64,000 bases of DNA, from contig CM027379.1 of assembly GCA_015680905.1 (NCBI GenBank), positions 31,328,501-31,392,500 of the forward strand. Direction: 5' to 3'. Shown piece by piece: positions 55,001 to 64,000 of the stretch. Both the position numbers and the translations under genes were made by a program. Position 1 is the first letter of the stretch. Each line of letters opens with the position of its first letter. The stretch comes from Coptis chinensis. Taxonomy: Eukaryota; Streptophyta; Magnoliopsida; Ranunculales; Ranunculaceae. The notes under the pieces were generated by a model. It was not told the origin of the DNA. It searched no databases and saw nothing but the letters and a program-made list of their open reading frames with translations.

Positions 55001-58000
55001 CTTTCTCTGAAGCTTTGAGTTAGTCCTTGTGCATCCCATTCAGCGATTGTTAATTATAACAGATCACTATACTTATTGATTGAGCTATATCAAAGTATGA
55101 AGTATCCCCATCTGAAGTCTGAACTGAAGCTGACATGAATCGGTTAGGATTGAGTATCTGCTTCAACCAACAAATGGTAGTGTTCTTTGCATTGTTATGT
55201 GCTCTATTCTTTGGTCTCGGAACTCAAGGAAGTGTTAGCTCTGTCTGCGTGTGGAAAAAGGTGGATCAATAATCTGGCAAGAGCTCACGGCCTCACGCTA
55301 TGTCACTTTGATAAAATTGGTATTGATAGTTACACTTTAAGCAATCGAAGTCTTGGTCAATAGAATATTTAATACGTTGCCAACATTTCTCCAAAACAAA
55401 GACAAAAAAAGAAATGAAAGACAAAAAAAGGGGGAAATGTACTAATGTATGCTTGGACTTTAGAGTCGAATATTTTTAGTCGATTTTGAAGTTGTGAAAG
55501 TGTGAAACCGTTGTTTCCACTTTCAGTTTAAGTCTTTGTTTTATTTTTCTTTGATGAAATTTACTTTGGCTTCATTGCTTGCAACATTTTCAGCAGCTTG
55601 TATCTGTCTATTTTGCCTTTGAAGGATCTTATAGGGTTGCCAAGTTTTATGTTTTCTTTTATGCATCCAGCTCCTGTCCAGTCGTCCGTCCATCTGTGTA
55701 AAAATTGTTCTGTTTTTGAGGCACTTCACGCTTCACGCTCGAACATGCACGAAGAAACGGAAAAAGGAAATTTGAGATTAAAGGCATGTTTTGTCGCGAG
55801 GGCTCGTTAATTGATTGTCTCTTTGGAAGGAGTAGGCCGCGGAGTTGACTATTTAAGATAAGGTGCTTGTACCTTTTTACTTTGTTTGTGTTCCCCCCAC
55901 CCCCTGCAAATGCCAGTTTTATAAATTTCATGGCCTCCACTGAATTTATTAGGAGCACCAACAAACAAAAAAAAGAAGAGGAAAGTAGTATCTTTGAAAT
56001 AAACTGTACAAAGGGGGAGCACCAGTGGAAAAATTAAAATGAGGAAACTAATATTTTATTTCTAGCTCATCCCAAAAGAACACATATATCAAATTACGTC
56101 CAGAGTTACTGGTAATTCCAACTTGCGGGGGTCCTGGCGTTACTTTTGTTGAAAGATGATTCCATTGGAACAGGCAACTATAGTGTAATACGGCTCGATC
56201 TTGGGTCAGCTTGGGGTGTAAGGATCACCTTTGTGGTAGTCGATGCGGAAGTAGATCCGGTGGCAGGTTATTTTATATAGGAAAGTCGAAGCTAATTGGT
56301 GAATACTGTTATTTTCATCAAGACAGAATGTATGCCCCCTGTAAGCTTTTTATCTTAACCCACTCAAACTGAATGTGATTAAGCTTAAAGACTTCGAATT
56401 TCAATAGTGAAGTAGTTCAGACTCATCATCTGTGCTGGTAAGTAACTTCCACCTTGCGATCTAGTGGAGTCCCCGTTTTTGTCAGGACATGAAATAGGCC
56501 AATCTTCTATGTCCACCATAGATTGCCCGAGTATAGTGCGAAAAAGAATTCTTTGTTTGTGTGTATTTATTTTTTGTGTTCCTCCATTAGAAAGTATAGT
56601 AGAGATGTGCTTCTTTGACATTGAGGTGGATTAACTTGTCATCTTAGTATTTAAATCGATGATGTGCACTTATAATGAGGCTTTCCTTTTCGAATCTTGA
56701 AAGTGAAAAGATTCCATCTGCTGATTACGAGCTTCTGATTTTTTTATATGCAAATGTATATTTAGGTTAAGGAGTGTCTAGGGTTCATTTAGAATTTTAG
56801 GAGTTGTGATTGGTAGCTCTTGGAGCACATTCTGATCTAATTTTCACTTAACTACATAATAATGCATAAGCAAATGTTGGCCTAGATTTTCTCTTTGATT
56901 CGGTTCTGACCTGAGTCATCGTAATCAATATCCTTCAGTGAGCACCAGGGAATGTGAAAGAGTTATCAGAAAGTATATGTGATTCTTAAATTGGTCTATA
57001 ATCATTTTGTTCCCCATTTTTGTATGTGGTGAACTTTTATCCTACCTAACTGCCTTATAAAGATAAAGCTCATTGATTATTTCTGGTGATTGCTAACTAC
57101 ACAATGATAGCCACAGCAACTTTTGTAAGTTAAAGTTGGCTCAGTAATTCTTTGAAATTACTTAGAATTGTTAATTTTAGTATTATTCTTATTCTTATTA
57201 ATATTTGTATTTTTATTGTTATTGTTGTTGTTGGTTGTTGTTGTTGTCGTCATTTGAATAGGCTGTCTTGTGTTCCATTCCACCAATGTGCTATTTGCTG
57301 GTTAGACTTCCCTCGAGTTTTCTAGACTGACACAGATATCAGATGTTCTCTATTTTCATTGCTTTGCTTTGATTGAAAAAAAGAAAAGAAATGAAATATT
57401 TTGCACAGCATCGAGTTTGTTGTTGGAGAGCAGAAAAGGTATGAATTGATGGAAACCGGGAAATAGATATGAGGTAAAATTTAACATTAGAAACATCCTT
57501 TTCGAAGATGAGGCTCCTTGTTAGACATTATACTTCAAGGGTTTAGCCTACTCTATGCTTACGGTCCTATGGCGGTTGTGATCTTGTTCAGGGTGATAAG
57601 GTTTGATTGTTTCATATTCATTTGGTTGGGATAATGGTTTGGTGGTAGTATAAAATTTGTTTTAGTGGTATTAGCTAGTGTGGTTGTAAGTGCGACCTTT
57701 TTTTTTTCTATTAGCAATGAGTTACGATTGTGCCATTGTAAAAAAGGGAACAAAATCTAAAGCTTGAGAATACAATATTTGAAAAAGGCAATTGAATAAA
57801 AAGCGGGGTTTAAACAATGATTAGGTAAAGTAGGTCGACGACCCGACTTGAATGATTGCTAATGAAAGGGTGCGATAGTTTATTCATTGATGCTACTTAG
57901 AGTCAATATTGTGTTTTTGTTTATTTTTTGATCCTTAATAGTTACTAAATTAATATTGTCACACAAATATTACAACAATTCTTGGTAAGTTAGCTAGAAG

Positions 58001-58104
58001 CTAACAACCTAATACCAAGTATCAGTCCCAACTCTCAAGGTACCAAATCGAACCAAAAAGAGCGAAAAAAATGCAACAAAGAAAGACGGGAATAAAGGGC
58101 TTAA
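55001..58104. other. No recognised gene
   Basis: Several short open frames occur on both strands (for example 55541-55964 and 56385-56621 minus). A plus-frame stretch near 56148-56280 reads DSIGTGNYSVIRLDLGSAWG and could be a decayed exon, but I cannot assign a family. An imperfect palindrome GTTAGCTagAAGCTAAC lies near 57990-58006. Confidence 0.4.
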
Positions 58105-58849
58105 ATACAACATGGTATGTATGAAGGGCTTCGGTACGTGGCTGCAACATGCGATGACCCACGTGAACTTCGGGTCTTTCCAGCTTTTGCGGGGGACGGT
58201 GATTCCCCGGGCCTCGAAGTGGGCCTTGTTGCCATTTCTGAAGGTTGTAAGAAGTTGTGTTCAATTCTCCATTTTTGCAATAAAATGACCAATGCAGCTG
58301 TTGTGGCCATGTCAAAGAACTATCCAGATCTTGTGGTGTTCCGTCTTTGTATAATGGGGCGACACCTACGGACCATCGGCGGGTGAACCCATGGATATGG
58401 GCTTTGGTGCTATTGTAATGAACTGTAAGAAGCTCATAAGGTTAGCATTATCTGGTTTGCTCACCGATAAGGCCTTCTATTACATTGGACAGTATGGGAA
58501 GTTAGTTCGTACACTATCGGTTGCTTTTGAAGGAGACGACGGCGTAATTGACTTATGTGCTTCAGGGGATGCCCTGAATTGCGCAGAAGCTTGAGATTAG
58601 AGATTGCCCTTTTGGGTATGCGTGTCACGGTCTCCGGTTTGCACCATTTTCATAACATGAGGTTCTGTGGATGTCTTTTTGTAGATTGATTGTTTGAGGT
58701 TGCAAGGAGGTTGCTTTCGAAGGCGACAGCAAACACGTGAATTACCGAAAATTGAAGAGGATTTTGGCCAAACGGTTGAGAAGTTATACATGTATCGATC
58801 TCTTGATAGATGGTGGAGTGATGCACCAAACTTTGTGACAATCTTGTAG
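58105..58849 (+). pseudogene. AFB2-like auxin receptor F-box protein, 3' fragment
   Basis: The frame from 58117 reads [40 protein letters not shown] and [20 protein letters not shown], then LCIMGRH, the leucine-rich repeats of TIR1/AFB receptors, with wording closest to AFB2/AFB3. A stop after IGG (58384) and frameshifts follow. Later segments read [34 protein letters not shown] and, at the end, EKLYMYRSLDRWW and APNFVTIL with the natural stop at 58847-58849. The F-box and first repeats are missing. In cells these receptors bind auxin and Aux/IAA proteins in an SCF ligase; this copy is dead. Confidence 0.88.
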
Positions 58850-59264
58850 ACTTGCGTTTTAACGTAAGGGAGAGCACATTGCTTGTTTGTTTATATCACG
58901 GTTCGGGGAGCAAATTCGGAGGATTTGAGCAGTGGGTATTTTTAAAATCCACATGGGATCTTTGGTTCCTAGACGGACATAGCCTTCGATTTTTCTTGGC
59001 TTGGGCTGTTGGAATGGCATTAGGGCTTAACCATGTTGAGAATCTTTGCATGTTTTACCATCGGCCTTCCAAAAGTTTGTTAAAGAAAAAATTGATGTGG
59101 CTTATGGTTGTTTGAACGAAATTGGTTGGCTGACCCCACTATAATCATACTGTTTCAGATATTTCTCTTGTAGAGTTTCTTGTAGTCTAATGTCTGTGCA
59201 AAGGAATAATCATATTTGTGCTCTTTGGTTTGTTGAACTGTTCTTGTTTCATTTGCTTCTCTAG
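58850..59264. other. Spacer between host gene fragments
   Basis: An open plus frame at 58852-59115 (87 codons) shows no known motif. The end is pyrimidine-rich and runs into the AG before 59265, so it may include intron sequence of the carrier gene. Confidence 0.4.
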
Positions 59265-59479
59265 GAGCAAGTGCTGTTTTGGGATTGTTCGCTTCGGCTT
59301 GCAGTCTGCCCTTTGATTACGTTAAAAGTCAAATACAAAAGATGCAGCCAAATGCGATTGGAAAGTACTCTTACAGCGGCTCTTTGGACTGTGTCCTTAA
59401 AACTTGGAAAGCAGGAGGAGCCTTAAAATTTTACACTGAATTTCCTGTTTATTGTGTTAAGATTGCTCAGTATGTCAAG
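59265..59479 (+). pseudogene. Mitochondrial dicarboxylate/tricarboxylate carrier (DTC) exon
   Basis: The exon-like stretch between TTCTCTAG and GTAAGC reads ASAVLGLFASACSLPFDYVK, SQIQKMQPNAIGKYSYSGSL, DCVLKTWKAGGALKFYTEF and PVYCVKIAQYVK. It contains the third carrier-repeat signature (P-x-D-x-V-K, here PFDYVK). It matches the C-terminal part of plant DTC, which exchanges 2-oxoglutarate, malate and citrate across the inner mitochondrial membrane. The first two repeats are absent. Ends that coincide with splice sites point to a genomic, intron-containing source. Confidence 0.87.
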
Positions 59480-60637
59480 GTAAGCTCTTCCTCATAGTAT
59501 TTAAAGGTCATATAGGATTCTTTGTTGCGAAAAGGATTTCTTTATGATATTCTCCTTTCTCAAAAATTCATTCCGACTTAACATCGTCCCTATATCGCCA
59601 GTAAGTGCTTTTTATTTTTTCTCTTCACATATGTTAAATTTGTTTTTCATTTATAGCTATGGAAATTAAGATTACGGGACTTCATATTCAATTGTGGTGG
59701 ACTATCGGTAGCATTTGTTTTGTGACGTCTTGGGATTCTTCTTGCATGTCCTCCATCTTTAGCGGGTAATATGTTGATTTCTTTTATTCTAACCCTTTTT
59801 CCTTGAGCTTGGTCTGAAATCATGATGTTACTTTCGAGGTACGAAATTTGAAAGGGCAATTCGAAATCTCTATGTGATTATTATTGCGCGCCCGACCCAC
59901 AGAGCAAAATGATTCCTTTGTTCGTTCTTATTTCAAGTGAGTTGCCAATCACCGTGATCAAACTGGTTTTACATGACAAAATTCTGTTTTGAGGAACTTG
60001 GATATGTTGGTTTGGTAAGGTATGGCATGGAGATTGGCAGGCCAACATTTGTTCGATTCAAGACTTATCGATTCTGACTATTAGTGCGTAAAACATGGGA
60101 AAAACAAGCGATGCTCCCAATAGTTCATGCAAATGCTCTAATGATTTCAATGTTTTTTTTTTTTGTAATTTCCTTCAAGACACCCCTGAATAACATCTCA
60201 ATGGTTTTAAGCTCTTGAAACATAAGCGGCGTTTGAATACCTCCACCAAAGCAACAATGTCTAACATTTTTAAAATGGTGTCTAATTGCTCAACAGGATA
60301 TCCGTATTCTCTTGCGGTTCTTGCCCCATCGGTATTAAGATTTAGACACCCATCACCGGTGCTTACCTTTTCGCTTTATTGAGCTTTACCATTAGTTGGT
60401 TTGATAGAACACCTAGTTGATGAAAAAATTGTCGGCTTTTTTACGACCTTCGGTTTGTTATCTAGAGCACGTGTAAAAGTTTAAACTTTGTCAAATCCTA
60501 GTTAGCCAGAGAGTTATTATTTCTGATATACAGCCCTGGGTGCAGATTTTTGTTTTACTTTACCTTCGTAGATGAGTTCAGCAATCCTCACATTTTGTCA
60601 TTTATATTAGTTGCTGAATGAACTCTTTTAAGTGCAG
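59480..60637. other. Spacer between host gene fragments
   Basis: No motif is recognised on either strand. An (AT)-rich and T-rich stretch lies near 60150-60170. It could hold intron or decayed exon sequence of the flanking fragments. Confidence 0.4.
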
Positions 60638-61050
60638 CACATATCACTTGTCCATTCTCAAGTTTCTTTGAACATCGAAGGAAGCAAATTACCACGGTAC
60701 TTTTCTTATATAGGTTTTAAATGAATTGTTATTTCGAGGATTGATTGAAACTATTTTCTTTACCGGTTTATTTTGGTACTTCTTCGAGTTTATAAAATTT
60801 TGTCTTTTAGATTGACATCGTAAAGGGAGGACCAAGAAGCTTTAAATTAAGGATGAATCAGTCAGAGGTTGAGGCAGAAATACATACATTGCGTGATGGG
60901 GGTCTCTTGATGCGGTAGGATTTTCTCACGAATAAATTTGTCATGAGTATAAGCCGTTTAAAAGCGGCTTTTTGAATTCATTAATTTTCAGCTGGATGGA
61001 AACTTGACCATGTGATCTATCTTGGAGATGTGATTCTAAGGTATAGCATA
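60638..61050 (+). pseudogene. Homomeric acetyl-CoA carboxylase (ACC1-type) exon fragments
   Basis: Exon-like parts: 60638-60696 after GTGCAG reads HISLVHSQVSLNIEGSKLP; 60811-60914 after TCTTTTAG reads IDIVKGGPRSFKLRMNQSEV and EAEIHTLRDGGLLM; 60992 on, after TTTTCAG, reads LDGN, then decayed HVIY. These are consecutive segments of plant homomeric ACCase just before the biotin carboxyl-carrier domain (the usual text is SLNIEGSKYTIDVVRGGPGS...LMQLDGNSHVIYAEE). Introns keep AG borders; the donor at 60915 is shifted by a small change. The enzyme makes malonyl-CoA; only a sliver of its more than 2000 residues is here. Confidence 0.85.
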
Positions 61051-61369
61051 CCACGAACTACATCAATGGCTTGTGAGATCTGTGGAATATTGCTTTCCGA
61101 AGCCCGGCGGACTCTGCTTTGCGACCCTAGCGACAAAACTTGCCCTTTTCATTGATTTCGGTACTGCCTATATGCTCTATGTACTTTGTGCTAGTGATAC
61201 ATATCTCATTTGAATGACAATATAGAAAAGGCGCTTGCAAAATATGTAGTATAGCACTTAGCGAGAATCACATACTCTAATATTAGATTAACCATAATAC
61301 AACAATTTAACTTGACAAACAGGTCATAAACCAAAGAAATATAACTACATGCAAATTTGAAACAAAGTC

Positions 61370-61623
61370 TTACTTATGAGACACGGTGTCAAACAATTGC
61401 TTGGCTTCAAGTCGATATTCATGCATAACCCAATTTGTCCTATCTCCTCGTGGTGCCCTTCCTAAATGGAAAATCGATTGTCTTCTTCATCCCCCGATTA
61501 ATGCGGGCCATTCTGAGATGGGTCTATCTCTACCGGTCGTCTTCCAATATCCAATTTCAATTGTACGATTAGTCGTGTCTCTTGGACAAAAGAAGTACCA
61601 TTCCAGATCCCCGCAAGATTTGT
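61370..61623 (-). pseudogene. NAC-domain transcription factor exon fragment
   Basis: On the minus strand, after a splice acceptor TTTATGCAG (61632-61624), the frame reads [33 protein letters not shown], then across two frameshifts GMKKTIDF and [17 protein letters not shown], and a stop after [11 protein letters not shown]. These are NAC subdomains C and D (usual text [36 protein letters not shown]). Subdomains A and B, expected in an upstream exon, are not seen. The orientation is opposite to the AFB, DTC and ACC fragments next to it. Confidence 0.85.
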
Positions 61624-64000
61624 CTGCATAAACAAAACAAAAAATGAGTTCAACACAAAGTCGAGACTACTAACTAAAATAAAAGTACCAAGAAGTTTCA
61701 TAATGGTTTCGGAGATTAAACATTTAAGTGTCCAACAGACCAAGACCACAAATTCTTATCAAAGCATTGTTAAAACTATCTGGAACCCATCACAGGTCTC
61801 ATCCCCATCCGGCCATCCCCATTGACATATCAAGTACCTTCTAGTTAAGCCCTTCAACAATAAATGACATTACAACTACCTATTGTAACACTAAGACATT
61901 TCTCAAAGTTATGTTTGAGATACACTTAAGATCCTCAATGAGATTAATTAGTCACTACTATCCTCACTACTTTTTGAAGGCAAAGAGGCCGGATACCACT
62001 GTTGATACTTCATAGAAACAAGCGATTCTTGCAAGCTTATACCCCCACACCGCGTGTGTTCATTCTCGCACCACACGCCACAAAATAAACTCCCTCGGTT
62101 TTTTATTTCAAAAGACGCCATCATTTACACATACAGTGGCTATTTTCTTCTTTCTTCTCAAAATATATTCATTAGACATATTTGATGTAGCTTGAAATAT
62201 TTATGAGAAGCTAAACTTAAACTATAAACATTGTTATCAACAGCTCTTCATCTAAAAGCTAGACTTAGAGCTTCTATACACTCAAAGCTGATCAATATAC
62301 TTCTCATAAACCTATAGTATGTATGTAACATGAGTGCCACAAACCATGAATCCCTATTTAAATTTATTCACAGAAAGTGCATAGTGAAAGAACCTAGGAC
62401 CTTTCTCCTGATAGTACGAAATAACTTGGTGAAAATATCTAACACATCATTGTGGATTATATATATAATGTAGAAATGTGGTTTTAAAGCTCTAAAGTTT
62501 AAACTAAAATGGCTAACTATAGAATTTCCCAAACATATTCATGTAAAATGGTATACTCTACAGAAATATAAAAACGAAATTGAAAGCATAATTTTAGATC
62601 TAGAAACAGGCAATTAGCATTACTTGCTATTTCTAAATAGCATAACTATATGGAAGAGATGGAATTGACTTACTCTATTGCAATATTTCCACCAGGGCCT
62701 CCATATTTGCAATGCACATGGACTGCACTTCAGCCTCTCCTCTATGCATAACATAAATCAATAGAAATCAAGTTACACAAAATCCAGCAAATCAAAATTT
62801 ACAAACTCAAAGAATTAATTTCAGATTTTTGAAAAAAAAATAATGTTATGGTAGAACCAATGAAAATCAGAAGAGTGCATATCCAACATGCACAATGGCG
62901 CTTATCATCAAGTGACGAAACAGAAGATCTCCATGAACGAAAAATTACACTATATCATTCTAAGGAGTTCCTTTCAGGTAGTTGGTTAGGCCGATTTCAG
63001 ATACACATCTCTTCCTAAAAAAGAATTGTGAGAAAAATAGAGACGCAACTGCCTAGAAAAGAGAATATAAAAGCATAGCAATCAAATAAAGCACATTTTC
63101 TTGGCTTAGTAGCTACACAATACAATATCACCTCTTTTGCTTAAAAGAACAGTAGCAAACCACAAATAATTAAATATCTTAAATCATTTCTTGAAATCTT
63201 ATTTAATTTTCTAATTGGATATATCACGATAAAATGTTGTTAACCTTGACAATATCTTGGTAGTTATTATTGTTTGTTCTAGTGGACAACTGTATAGTGG
63301 AAAAACACAATTTCTTCATTTTTGGTATATAGTTTGTTGATTACATGTGTTCAGTTACCCTAACATCCCTGAATTAATAGCATCTTTTTGAAGCATTCAA
63401 CACTAACATGATCGAGAACAGACCTAAGAGAAAAAAAAAAGGGAAAAAGAAATAGGAAAGCACACAATCAGTCCTGCGCATTGAGTCCATAATACCGTGC
63501 CAGTGCCTAGGATTGTGTTATTCAGTGATAACATAATTTATGGTTGTATGAAGGTTTCTGAATATAACTAAGACAAAGGACTACAGACCATAGTATGTTT
63601 TGATATATTTCCATGTAAACATGTTGTACCAACTTAAACACTTTGGTCTATCCTATCATTCCTATGCTATATGAAGCGTGAAATCATATCGGAACACTGG
63701 GAGTCTGGGACCATGGCTAGTGTACCTGATGTTGCTGATCTAATTAAAATGGTCCATCCATATATAAGGAGGGTTTGCCATAGATGGGACAGTCTTAACT
63801 ACTACTAAGAGTATGCTAAAAAAATCTAAAGGGGTTCCTGGATCTAAAGGAATCCAAAAGGATAGAATAGCGGTTGTGATGATCATGCAACTGCAACTCC
63901 TCAAATATGACATGTTAAAGGTTATAAGATGCATACCTACTCGAATTACGATAACAAATTGGATTCATTGAAAGAACCTTTAGTGTCATACTATCCCTGG
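61624..64000. other. No recognised gene
   Basis: AT-rich sequence with short open frames only. The minus frame 63740-63934 is open for 64 codons but shows no motif I recognise. No element termini were found. Confidence 0.45.

Noticed and set aside
56148..56280. Plus-frame DSIGTGNYSVIRLDLGSAWG as a named gene fragment
   Set aside because: It looks protein-like but I could not match it to a family with any confidence.
57988..58006. Palindrome GTTAGCTagAAGCTAAC as transposon border before the AFB fragment
   Set aside because: A single short palindrome without a partner on the right side of the cluster or a target duplication.
61180..61195. CTAGT at 61187 as right end of a Helitron carrying the AFB/DTC/ACC fragments
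   Set aside because: No GC-rich hairpin precedes it, and the NAC fragment lies beyond it.
1..64000. CRISPR arrays, bacterial operons or phage genes
   Set aside because: The repeats found are plant transposon parts or minisatellites; none shows short identical repeats with uniform unique spacers, and gene fragments are of plant type with introns.

Overview
The window is nuclear DNA of a flowering plant, most likely a eudicot. It holds a nuclear-type tRNA-His gene, plant Ty3 (Tat and Athila lineage) and Ty1/copia elements, tRNA-derived SINEs, hAT miniature elements, Helitrons, and broken pieces of plant genes with plant-type introns (AFB2-like auxin receptor, GRP94, GH9 endoglucanase, mitochondrial DTC carrier, homomeric acetyl-CoA carboxylase, NAC factor). 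I see no complete protein-coding host gene. The only feature that looks intact and functional is the tRNA-His gene at 32309-32379 (minus).

Layout. 1-4.9 kb: an 0.89-kb segment duplicated nearby, carrying a plant reverse-transcriptase-like pseudogene; the longer copy ends in a poly(A) signal and tail. 5.7-7.9 kb: a SINE with perfect 15-bp target duplications, a second tRNA-like SINE candidate, and a 542-bp hAT-type miniature element. 8.5-15.5 kb: a plus-strand Ty3 Tat-lineage element (LTR, PBS, gag, protease, RT, two RNase H domains, integrase). Its RT is split by a solo LTR with a perfect 5-bp duplication. Its 3' end is cut off by a minus-strand Athila-like element (15.5-24.3 kb) that has gag and protease but no recognisable RT or integrase. 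That element adjoins the 3' end of a related element in the opposite orientation (24.3-26.0 kb), which abuts a truncated minus-strand copia element (26.0-28.5 kb). 29-31.3 kb: a LINE tail and a 1.27-kb non-autonomous hAT element.

32.9-43.5 kb: Helitron territory, with two copies of one 5' terminus, two recent tandem duplications, and a 3' hairpin-CTAGT terminus at 43459-43490. Inside are a GRP94 exon and at least six ordered exons of a GH9 endoglucanase, which looks like gene capture. 44.1-48.8 kb: a plant-mobile-domain (MAIN-like) pseudogene with an acidic tract, flanked by palindromic AAACGAC/GTCGTTT motifs and a minisatellite holding telomere-like heptamers. 50.35-52.9 kb: a minus-strand Helitron remnant with its 3' terminus and a piece of the Helitron replicase N-terminal region. 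58.1-61.6 kb: fragments of four unrelated host genes packed into 3.5 kb, a second candidate capture event with unresolved borders.

The window reads as a nested transposon graveyard with probable host-gene capture. Protein calls rest on recognising conserved motifs by eye; no database search was run.
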